64,000 bases of DNA from the NCBI GenBank assembly GCA_022818135.1, contig JAFMSR010000008.1, positions 28,576,922-28,640,921 on the forward strand, in the 5' to 3' direction. The position numbers and the translations under genes were made by a program. Numbering within the stretch: the stretch's first letter is position 1; every line of letters begins with the position of its first letter. Source of the stretch: Saxidomus purpurata. Its lineage: Eukaryota; Mollusca; Bivalvia; Venerida; Veneridae. This document shows positions 10,643-20,577 of the stretch, piece after piece. The notes under the pieces are model-generated. The model had not been told where the DNA came from. It made no database searches and saw only the letters and a list, made by a program, of their open reading frames with translations.

Positions 10643-12407
10643 AGAAGGTAAGAATGTCACAGTGGTTTTACTTGCAACACTGTTGTAACTTTTTTTCTGG
10701 TACTAAAATATATAGAGTTCTTGTTCTAAATATTGATCAGTGGACTTTGTAAACCTAGATAGTTTATGAAATCATTAATTTAATGAATTTATTATAAAAA
10801 TTATAAAATTTATTTTTTGAAAACAATACAAAATGTACTTCATTTGTGAAATCAATCTTGAAGAGATATGAAGATGACACTTTTGTATGAAAAAGCCAGT
10901 TGGGACATGCCACTTACAATTTGTGGCTTGCTATTTGCATCTTGCCTTTTTCCATGTCAGACACATAAGAGTAGATCCAAAAACGTTCATATTAACATTG
11001 CCCTACTATAGTCCAATCAGACTGTTGTACAATAACTTGACTGTCTTAGATATACATCATGTTCCTGTAATTTGGGATTTCTAAGGTCACATAGATATTT
11101 TGTATCCCTACCATATCTTTTTATTACACCTTCAGGACTTTGTTCAATGGTGCAATTATAAATGTTTATATTATAACACAAAAGCAACTTTTGTCCCTAC
11201 TGTTTTCAACTTATATATTACAAATTAACTGCTACAAACCTTAATGTTATTGTGAGTGAAATTACAAAACTGAAATTTCCATTATTTTTGAATATGCACA
11301 TTTCTAATTGTACACTGTGCAGTACCGAGAACATTGTGTAACGTTAACAATTTACAAGTAGTACTGTAAAGGATGTAAAACTTGAAGAAACACATACATT
11401 TTGTAGTTCCATTTTAAACATCTGAAACTAAGATATCAATATAATTAGCAACAGTTACTGTTACGTGGCCATCTCAGAATCTTGAATAGTAGAGCTCAGA
11501 GGGCCTCTTTAGATGCAATTGGCAGAGAAAGATGACAAACAATTTGTTGGCGGAATGGGTATCCCCTTATGTCAGAAGGATTTTCAGGTCTCCCCGATGC
11601 AATAAATATTGAAGGTTACTCCGGATCACTTTGGATACAACAATATCTCCAAGCATTTATATTACCTAGAGAGACATCTGGTGAAATTGACCGCATATTT
11701 TGTACAAAAGTCCTGACATTGCTTTTTTTAAGAATCAATTATACAAAAAGTCATGTTATAATATGTACAAAAATTGTTCAATGATAGGACTATCTGCGAT
11801 ACATTTTCATGAAAAAATGACATGAACATGAAGAAAAGGTTACATGCGTCAACATTTTTAAGTACTATCATTATTTTACAAGTAATTCAATATGCAATCC
11901 AAGCAAATTCAAAGTGACCATGGGGCTTTAAAATTCATGATACCCATAGATGCATGTTTTGTTGCATTCAGAATGTGTTGGATGGGGGGGGGCACTCTCT
12001 ACCTCTCACAGACATTTTCTGAAATCATTAATCAGTATACGGTTGGGTAAAACACTTTCGCTTTTCATACTTACGTTTGTTTTTAAGTCAAAGACAATGC
12101 TCTTTAAATCATACCAAATTAATACACTGACCAACTGCAACTTGCCTTGTACCTACAGCCCATGGTACCTAATTATTTTGACCAAGCAGGACTGGTGTCA
12201 GTTTAAAATTCACAAGTGTGAAAAGTTGTTGTTTTACACCCTCGGGTAATTAATGGTATCATTGACAGTGGTCACTCAATGATCCACTTGAGTTTGATAA
12301 TTTCATTATCACACCAACATTTTACACTGAAAATTACCAGGGATTGGGAATGTTGCAAAAAAACTCTGACAAGTAGCAACTGGTACATGGCAATGCCGGG
12401 AGACACT

Positions 12408-12511
12408 CAAAATCCCCTTCGTCGAAATCCCCTTGGTCTAAACCCAGTGAGGGGATTATAACTACTATGCCATTTTTGGACTAAGGGGATTTCAACCAAG
12501 GGGATTTTGAA
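12408..12511. repeat. Hairpin of GGGGATTT-type repeats inside the transposon
   Basis: The left arm (12408-12440) contains AAATCCCCTT twice and the right arm (12478-12511) contains the reverse complement AAGGGGATTT twice, with about 37 bases between the arms. The arms match with a few differences. This looks like a small inverted-repeat element nested in the larger transposon. Confidence 0.65.
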
Positions 12512-13563
12512 GCACACTCAGCGATGTCAATTAGCTTGAAAATGGATAGTAGCACGCAGAAACTGGCATTCCGTATTCCTAGCGTAATTACTATAGCTTA
12601 TCACTGGTAAACTATTTTTGTACTGTTTCAGTTTCTTATTTCAGATCTTATAACACATTTATTAAAAGAAAAATAATGTCACCAAAATTAATCCTCTGAC
12701 ACTAACTTGCAACTTAATTAAAACAAAGTTCATAGAATTTTGTACTTCCGACATTAGAGCTTAGTAGCACTAATGACACCAAAAATCCTGTAAAAGTCTT
12801 CTTTAAACATAAATTGTTCATGAGTAAAATTATAAAAACTGCAATCACCAGTACTGGTACTCTGAAGTATTGAGCTAATTACTTTGAGAAAACATTTTTG
12901 ATATTGTTCTTATTAATTTCTTGTTACTATATAGGATCTGTAATCTGTGGATGTAGGTAGACAGTTGCAGTCCAAAATTCTAATCTACTGTTAATAATAC
13001 TGTTAATAATTCTAATCCAATCATATCAATTCAAACATGATCAGTTGGTCACAATATTTAGATTGTCTCAAAACACACTGACATTGATTTGAATAGCTTT
13101 GCTTAAATTGTCTAAAGTTTGCCAAATATTATAAAATGAATAAGCATGTGCTGTCTTGACATTTTTGCCCAAACTTCCACAATGTAAAAACTGTTGCTGT
13201 TACCTCTATTGCATTAAATATTATAACAGTACTAATGTACAGTAATACTGCATAAAGAAAGAGTAATATATTCTTTGCAGTATGGTGTTTTAGTTTAGTT
13301 ACAACAGTGTTGCATTAAGATTTTACAAGAAAAATGTAGTGTTTTAAGTGGAAAACTGTTGTAACTCATATAATAATAATTATTACATTTTTGACTCAAG
13401 TTACCCAAAAATAAAAATCATTGGCTTTAATCTCTCTCTGAAATGGTGACAGTGACCAGTTTTTAGTCAGTTTCATTGTACCATGAAAAAAAGCAATAGT
13501 TTTTGTTGATTGCTGAAAATAAAAAGAGAACTGAGTTACAACAGTGTTGCGTTAAACCCTCGA

Positions 13564-14264
13564 TCGAGGGTTTAACGCAACACTATTGTAACTCAACTTT
13601 TTTCACAAAATGACTTTTTATCATATTTGATATACTATCAATGAGTTACAAAACATGTAAAAAAATTATGTTTAATTTCCCTTATCTTATGCTAAAAATT
13701 GATTATTTGTCAAGAGGTTGTATCTCAAAATAAGCATGTCCCTTAATGCAACACTGTTGTAACTGGAGTTACAACAGTTTTGCGTTGAAGAAGGTAAGAA
13801 CGTCACAGTGGTTTTACTTGCAACACTGTTGTAACTTTTTTCTGGTACTAAAATATATAGAGTTCTTGTTCTAAATATTGATCAGTGGACTTTGTAAACC
13901 TAGATAGTTTATGAAATCATTAATTTAATGAATTTATTATAAAAATTATAAAATTTATTTTTTGAAAACAATACAAAATGTACTTCATTTGTGAAATCAA
14001 TCTTGAAGAGATATGAAGATGACACTTTTGTATGAAAAAGCCAGTTGGGACATGCCACTTACAATTTGTGGCTTGCTATTTGCATCTTGCCTTTTTCCAT
14101 GTCAGACACATAAGAGTAGATCCAAAAACGTTCATATTAACATTGCCCTACTATAGTCCAATCAGACTGTTGTACAATAACTTGACTGTCTTAGATATAC
14201 ATCATGTTCCTGTAATTTGGGATTTCTAAGGTCACATAGATATTTTGTATCCCTACCATATCTT
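13564..14264. mobile_element. Truncated second copy of the same transposon, head-to-tail
   Basis: It begins exactly at the right terminus of the first copy, giving the junction CCCTCGATCGAGGG, and repeats the first 0.7 kb of 10418-13563 with high identity, including the CACTATTG variant of the subterminal motif and the same 65-codon chance frame (10887 and 14032). It stops abruptly at CATATCTTT and is followed by the 39-bp repeat. Confidence 0.85.
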
Positions 14265-14303
14265 TAGTTACTGTGTGTCATTGTCGCCAAGGTAAAAAAC
14301 ACT
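14265..14303. repeat. 39-bp direct repeat, right copy
   Basis: Identical to 10379-10417. Together the two copies bracket the complete plus truncated transposon pair. Confidence 0.9.
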
Positions 14304-14737
14304 AAGTCTTGTCTCATTCTTATTCAAATTTAGCAAATAAATGACAGAGAATAATTAAATTTGAATAATTACATGTAACATATATTGTACTCTTTTATGA
14401 ATTCAGAAGTCAGTTATTCTTAATATTTTCATTTCCTTGCATTTGTTTCCTATTTAATATTTTTGCTCTGCAAATTTTAACCGAAGCAGTGAACCGAGGC
14501 AATTGCCTCAGTGTTCCTTAGGTTTTTGCGTTAACTGCATTCACAGACCGTGACTCGGTCAGCAAGACAAAAAGAACATCAAGTTGAATTCTGCTGGTTC
14601 CAGTTACAATACATGAAGCATACATTCGTTATTACCAATTTGATGATTAAGCTGCCTGCCGGATTGGTATTTTATCATCATCACCAAAAGCAGATATTGG
14701 TTTGACAAAGGGTTTTGATGTCTATGGATGAAGTTAA

Positions 14738-15102
14738 AGGGGCACTCCCTACATCTAGCAGATTATATTCTCGAAACATGGATTATATGTTCAATGAACG
14801 TAAAATGATGAATAAATTTTAATTTCAAGGAAGAAATTATAGCGAAAAGTGCCTCATTTTACCACAATCAATCAGTATAGAGGCTTTCTGTAATAAATCG
14901 CTCCACCCATTAATTGTACAACAACTCTACATAGATTATTGAATGGTTTACGGTACTGCAGTATATTTTAAACCGCTGATTTATCGATAATGACTGGGAA
15001 TGCACAGCTAAAACTTTTAGGCTAAGTTATAATACCTCAAAAGATTATATCATTTATGTTTTGGAGGTTATTAAGTTTGACATCAGTTATAGGGTATGTC
15101 CC
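14738..15102. mobile_element. TTAA-flanked MITE candidate
   Basis: TTAA (14734-14737) is followed by AGGGGCACTCCCTA; the other end is TAGGGTATGTCCC followed by TTAA (15103-15106). The ends match as inverted repeats at about 10 of 13 positions. TTAA targets are used by piggyBac and Kolobok types. No coding sequence inside. Confidence 0.5.
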
Positions 15103-15215
15103 TTAAAGTACAAGAATTTTAGCTAGACCAATTGAAGGCCAGTTAGCTTTCATTCAATATTGTAGCAGTGTTTCAATAATTTCACCCTACAATTCTGATA
15201 AACTAGAGATTGTTT

Positions 15216-16328
15216 TTCACAAAAAAACTTGTCTCCCCCCTTATGACCTTGACCTTTGAGTTAGTGACCCCAAATTATAACGAGAAATTGACCAACGGTC
15301 ACTGTGACCTTGACCTTTGAACTACTGACCCCAAAAACAATAGGGATCATCTGCTCAATAAGACCAATCATCCTATGAAGTTTGAGGTCTGTAGGTCTAA
15401 AGGAACTCTAGTTATCATCCGGAAACGAGAAATTGACAAACGGTCAGTATGACCTTGACCTTTGACCTACTGACCCCAAAAACAATAGGGATCATCAGCT
15501 CTATAAGACCAATCATCCTATGAAGTTTGAGGGCTGTAGGTCAAAAGGAACTCTAGTTATCATCCGGAAACGAGAAATTGACCAACGGTCACTGTGACCT
15601 TGACCTTTGAACTACTGACCCCAAAAACAATAGGGATCATCTGCTCAATAAGACCATTCATCCTATGAAGTTTGAGAGCTGTAGGTCAAAAGGAACTCTA
15701 GTTATCGTCCGGAAACGAAGAATGGACGGACGGACTGACGGACTCCCCCAGTTTGAGGGTTGTAGGTCAAAAGGAACTCTAGTTATCATCCGGAAATGAG
15801 AAATTGACCAACGGTCACTGTGACCTTGACCTTTGACCTACTGACCCCAAAAACAATAGGGATCATCTGCTCTATAAGACCAATCATCCTATGAAGTTTG
15901 AGGTCTGTAGGTCTAAAGGAACTCTAGTTATCATCCGGAAACGAGAAATTGACCAACGGTCAGTGTGACCTTGACCTTTGACCTACTGACCCCAAAAACA
16001 ATAGGGATCATCAGCTCTATAAGACCAATCATCCTATGAAGTTTGAGGGCTGTAGGTCAAAAGGAACTCTAGTTATCATCCGGAAACGAGAAATTGACCA
16101 ACGGTCACTGTGACCTTGACCTTTGAACTACTGACCCCAAAAACAATAGGGATCATCTGCTCAATAAGACCATTCATCCTATGAAGTTTGAGAGCTGTAG
16201 GTCAAAAGGAACTCTAGTTATCGTCCGGAAACGAAGAATGGACGGACGGACTGACGGACTGACGGACGGACGGACTGACGGACAGGGCAAAAACAATATG
16301 TCTCCCCCCGAGGTGGGGGAGACATAAT
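15216..16328. repeat. Pearl-like tandem repeat block, 145-bp unit
   Basis: Six units of about 145 bp (starting near 15280, 15425, 15570, 15796, 15941 and 16086) share ACGAGAAATTGACCAACGG, TGACCTTGACCTTTGA and CAATAGGGATCATC. They fall in two blocks of three, each block closed by a GGACGGACGGACTGACGG run (about 15722 and 16240). The outer ends are TTGTCTCCCCCC and GTCTCCCCCCGAGGTGGGGG AGACAT. Tandem cores followed by an ACGG-type microsatellite are the layout of bivalve pearl elements, which are associated with Helentron-type rolling-circle transposons. Confidence 0.75.
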
Positions 16329-17160
16329 TAGCTGGATTGGTTTTTTACATCATTCATTTCTGGAACCAAACTACAACAGAAGGACTGAGGATTTTGATGT
16401 CAGTGGAAGATGTTAAATGGTGGAATCATAATTAGAGCCTAAGGAGTGCAGCGATACGTTCAAAAGCTTATTAAGTGTATTGTTGACAGCCAACCCATAT
16501 TGCAATACGTATTGTAATATTGATATTACAGAGAAACTAAATAAATAAAAGAATGCAAAATCACTGCAGTAAACACATTTGTACAGTGCCACAAGTTGTC
16601 CACAAACGATTGTGAAACTTTCTTTTAAAGCTTACTCAACTTACGGGCAAACTGTATTATATTTGTAACTGAAGCTAAGCAAAGATGCTCAACCATGATC
16701 TTTTTTTCTGATAAATTAACATGCATAGCAATGTGTAAAGTGAGAAGTTGATTTAACTTTGAATATTGCAGTACAGGAATTCATACTACACTAAGTATAG
16801 GCCAGGCTCTGTATTGTAACATACCAGTTTATCATATACCTATAAATTTTCTGTAATAAATACAGCCTTTATTTAACCATCAAATATGGCCTGACAGAAA
16901 AAAAATCTGTATTGTATGTGTGTGCAATACAAACTACAGTGCTATCATTTGAAAGAGTGCATTAAATTGTCCCTAAAATACTGTGACCTCGCGTTAATAA
17001 TTTCGCTTAAGACTGGGTCATGACTGATTGTTTATACAGTGACTTCAATAAAATGACATCATACATATGTATATTTCACACTTAGAGCTTTCCTTAAATT
17101 TTATGCTTTAAACGTCCTTTCAGTTAAGTTTATTCACACAAACTTGTGTCAAAAGGTATG
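16329..17160. other. No gene seen
   Basis: AT-rich, no supportable exon or clear repeat structure on either strand. Confidence 0.4.
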
Positions 17161-17280
17161 TAATAAAAGGGTTATTAGTATAGTTATGTGATCCATAGGC
17201 CGGATTGAATCTCATTGAATGCATGATTCGAGCAAATCCAGCATGCTCGATCTCATCACTATACTAATAACCCTATTATA
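17161..17280. mobile_element. 120-bp hairpin MITE
   Basis: The arms 17161-17192 and 17251-17280 are inverted copies (GGGTTATTAGTATAG with flanking bases). The 58-bp centre has smaller internal inverted segments (GGATT/AATCC and GAATGCATGATTC). No coding capacity. Confidence 0.65.
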
Positions 17281-17883
17281 TCATTGCAAAAGTTTTTAAT
17301 TTGTAGTTTTCACATGCTTTAGGAATAGCATCATTGTGCCCTTGATTTTGTTGAGGAGGAAAGTTTATTCATTTATTTGACTTATTTATTTAATCATATT
17401 CATTTATTCATTCTACAGGTATGGGGATGTAATGCCTCAAGTGCCTCAGATTCATTCATTGACTTTAATATTATGAATATGAAATCTATTTTATTAAACA
17501 TGATTGTACAGTATTGTTTTTGAATGTATACAAGTGTACACCAGTCCTGGGCAGGATCGAATATATCATCAGGAAACTTACGTATGATTCATATTTGGAG
17601 GAAATATTAAAGATAAACACATGAAAGATGTACAATATATGTAAGAGCCACTGAGCTAGGGCAAAATTTGTAAAAACAAACTTTGAAATTTAGGGAGAAA
17701 TGATTTCGCATTAAAATCAGTTTGATTTACAGACCACTTGGGCTGTCCTGATTTGATACTTCACGCAATGATAGAAGACATTTTGGGTAGGTAGTGAAGT
17801 ACCGAGAAGTTCTGAGAATTATATTTATAATCTATTAATTATTAATTATTTTAATGACCGAGTTGTTCACACATTTATTAGGG

Positions 17884-17984
17884 ATGGATTTCAATAATAT
17901 TTGCGAGTACTTTTTAAACAAAAGAAAAAGTTACGGACCGGCAGAGATCAAAATGCGTTTGAACACGATTGATAATAAAGATGG
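17884..17984 (+). CDS. Candidate initial exon, unidentified
   Basis: An ATG at 17884 opens MDFNNICEYFLNKRKSYGPA, then EIKMRLNTIDNKDG, ending at a full consensus donor GTAAGT at 17985 (phase 2). The exon looks coding in composition, but the nearest downstream coding-like segment (18082) has an acceptor in phase 0, so the two do not join in frame. Family unknown. Confidence 0.35.
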
Positions 17985-18081
17985 GTAAGTGGAATCTTAA
18001 GTATAATAGTCGTAAAATACAAAACATTTCTCGATGAGAATTTAAAGAACGAACACTCAATTTTGTAAATTTTAACATTAG

Positions 18082-18180
18082 AAAAAAGTGTCTGCAAAAC
18101 GTAAATTAGCACAGCTTGAAAAAGAAAGAGCGAAGGTTTAAAAAAAAGAATTGTCAGATTTCTTTGTATTAAAAACTGTT
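18082..18180 (+). pseudogene. Possible hAT/TTF-type transposase N-terminal relic
   Basis: After AG at 18080-18081 the frame reads KKVSAKRKLAQLEKERAKV, stop, KKELSDFFVLKTVKI. A basic KRK stretch followed by (L)SDFF resembles the N-terminus that precedes the zinc finger in TTF-type hAT proteins. The in-frame TAA and absence of the rest of the protein make it a relic at best. Confidence 0.25.
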
Positions 18181-18887
18181 AAAATCACGAAAAAATGAAG
18201 AAATATATACGAAAATCACAGACATGTGAGGTCACGAAAATATGTGACAAACGGGGAACAACTAAAAAAAAATGCAGGAAACAAACAGAAAAATATTACA
18301 TGCACACCTAGAGATTATGACATTAACTCTATGACCCGTGACTCGACCCTTAAAATCCTCACCTTAGCTCTTGAAAATTTGATTTTGTCCTAAGAAAAGT
18401 TAGGCTGAAGGGTCAAAGACCATTCAGTTTCAAAGCCTACTGAACTAAACATCCTGTCTCTAGGAATTCATCAGAAGCCCTCTGAAATAACTAATAGCCA
18501 GGAGCTTCAGTTTCAGGATTTTCCATTTTTCAAACTTTCACCCTTGTAATCAGTGGCACTGTTTTCCCATTGTGTTACATGTTATTTTATGACATTAATA
18601 AGTGTAGATACAATATACTGCTTTAATAATGTCTTTTGTTACTCTTAGTGGGAAAATGCCATAAAGGCTAGTGTTACAGTAGTTAGTTAGCACACATTAT
18701 GAATCACAACAATTAACGGAAATGCCCTTCACTGAAAGAAAATCGTGCACTGTCTCCCTGCCCTTTTCTGACAGCCCCATGCCCTTTTTTCATCCTGGAT
18801 ATAACACTAGAGAACTGTAACTTAAGATTATTTAATTATTTCCCTTTATGTTAAAACCTTGTCAGGAATATAAGTTGGATAGTACAA

Positions 18888-19050
18888 GGGGAGCAGTGGT
18901 GTAGAGGTTAAGGTGTCGGCTGCTCATCCTGGAGGTTGCAGGTTCGAGCACCACTGGGGTCACGACCGTACTCCCTTATATGACACCAGTACTGGTTTTT
19001 CCAGGAAGCGGACTCGAGAGTGACTTGAGAGTGACTCGATAAGCTACAAG
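18888..19050 (+). mobile_element. tRNA-derived SINE, second family
   Basis: A plus-strand tRNA-like head (GGGGAGCAGTGGTGTAGAGG) has an A-box-like TGGTGTAGAGG and a B-box-like GGTTCGAGCACC near 18950. It is followed by a body with GGACTCGAGAGTGACTTGAG. The head sequence differs from the families at 2000, 23810 and 40371. Confidence 0.65.
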
Positions 19051-19454
19051 CTTTCTATTTAATTGATACTTGAATCACACAGTAATGGAGGACATTGATA
19101 GGAAGTGCATTGAGCAAGAACCATAACTCTAGCTAATCTCATAATAGATGTATTTATTACCCTTCCATGAAATTTCCAGCCGTTTTATTGGTCAATGACA
19201 GGTAAATAGATATTGATATTAATGGGCAAGCCGGTAATATACACTTGCAATATCCCGTCATCGTACCCCACACTAAACCTGAGTGTTCGCATTAAGTACA
19301 TCAATGGAGCAATCATATTCAAACTAGGATGCATCTTTGCAGTATTGGACCATCACTGTCCTTTTGTTACAATGTACCATTTCAGATCTGTATGCAATGG
19401 GAAGTGGTCACCATATTTTATGAAGGACTGCTCCAGTGCCTTCAGAGCTTTGAT

Positions 19455-20577
19455 TTTCTTTCAGTATAGTTGCTGGCATAGTGTGTGATGTATGATGTAA
19501 CTTTAAATGATGTCATGGTATGTCAGTAAGGTAATTGCAATTAGTAAATGTTTCAATTAGCTCCTGGTCAGGTCATTTTTGGTGAGATTCTTTTAGATGT
19601 AATCACACAAAGATAGCATCAATCCACAACATTGTTGGGTTACCCTCTCAAGTCATTCCTTTTGTTACTATGGAGATGATAAAGCACCAACATTTAATAA
19701 TAAGTTCATTTTTCGAATATCTATTCCTGGAAGATGTCATACACTTGATTTTGACAATATTTCAAGAAAACAACTTGAAACTGATAAAGTTGTGATGTTT
19801 GTACTTTTTGAATCCCCTTCATATAAATACATTGGATTAAGTATTTGTAAGATTCTAAGCTAGATATTACGGAAGGCTAGTTTATAAGATTCTTACAGTC
19901 ACATCATTACGATGTTTGTTACTTACCAAATGCTGAAATTCAAATTGGTGTATAATTGTGAAATATATATAGATAAATGGATATAAAAGAAACCTTTACT
20001 TACTGGTGACATGATATTTGGCGCTACAAAAAAAGCAACACATGAAAACAAATCAAGGCTAATGAGGCGGCCTCGACAGTAAACAAAGAGGACAAGAAGA
20101 AAAGAATTGGTGCATGACATTAAAGGTGCAAAGAATTTTTAAAAAATTTGGGTGGTAGCAGGTATTGTTTTGTAATAAGGCATTTAGATCACACTTAATG
20201 TTCTTATACCTACACTGAATTGAAGTGCAACGATTAAATAATTATCCACTGAAGACTAGATACCTTCTTTGAATAAAGATGCATACATGTTCCCCAGTTC
20301 TTTGCAACATTGTAGATAATTTTTAAATAAATTGTTTCCTATTTGACATCTGAATATTAAAAACTGTACAATGTACATCCATACCTACAGTTTGGTATTC
20401 GCAAGTCTTCAGGTAAATAGTTGGTCCAAATGGATCAGCTTTGAAGTCAATACAATTTCTTTTTTCTTTATGTAATTTCACACTTTTCAAAATGGATCTT
20501 GTTAATTTTGGTATAGGAATAGGTAACAAGTTTTGCGATTCAGTGCCACCTTAAACAATTCTTGATGTTTCTGTTTC
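19455..20577. repeat. Large inverted duplication, left arm
   Basis: Its reverse complement aligns end to end with 23478-24820. Anchors include TTGCTGGCATAGTGTGTGAT (19467; inverted near 24805), TCTTTTCTT.TTGTCCTCTT (inverted near 20100; 24255) and TTTTGAAAAGTGT (inverted near 20490; 23559). By eye the arms are roughly 70-75 percent alike with indels. A minus-strand frame at 20323-20529 (including IPIPKLTRSILKSVKL and KRNCIDFKADPFGPTIYL) looks partly protein-like, but the matching stretch in the other arm carries stops. Confidence 0.7.

Larger units (their letters stand above)
10418..13563. mobile_element. 3.1-kb DNA transposon with palindromic subterminal motifs
   Basis: The two ends are inverted copies of about 31 bp starting TCGAGGGTTTAACGCAACAC (10418 forward; 13563 reverse). 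Both subterminal zones carry extra copies of GCAACACTGTTGTAAC, a motif that is itself largely palindromic: about 10430, 10601, 10622 (inverted), 10674, 13303 (inverted) and 13354. I see no recognisable transposase in the 2.4-kb interior; the longest frames are short and unsupported. Probably non-autonomous. The superfamily cannot be assigned, since the element has no clean short target duplication because of the unusual right border (see 13564-14264). Confidence 0.75.

Noticed and set aside
10887..14229. Identical 65-codon frame at 10887 and 14032 as a duplicated gene
   Set aside because: It lies in the duplicated part of the transposon; identity extends equally over non-coding flanks and there is no start context or domain.
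15216..16328. CRISPR array from regularly spaced repeats
   Set aside because: Units are about 145 bp with no unique spacers, in a eukaryotic genome; it is a tandem repeat.
18082..18180. Direct splicing of the 17884 exon to the 18082 segment
   Set aside because: The donor leaves phase 2 but the segment needs phase 0, and other acceptors nearby lead to stops.
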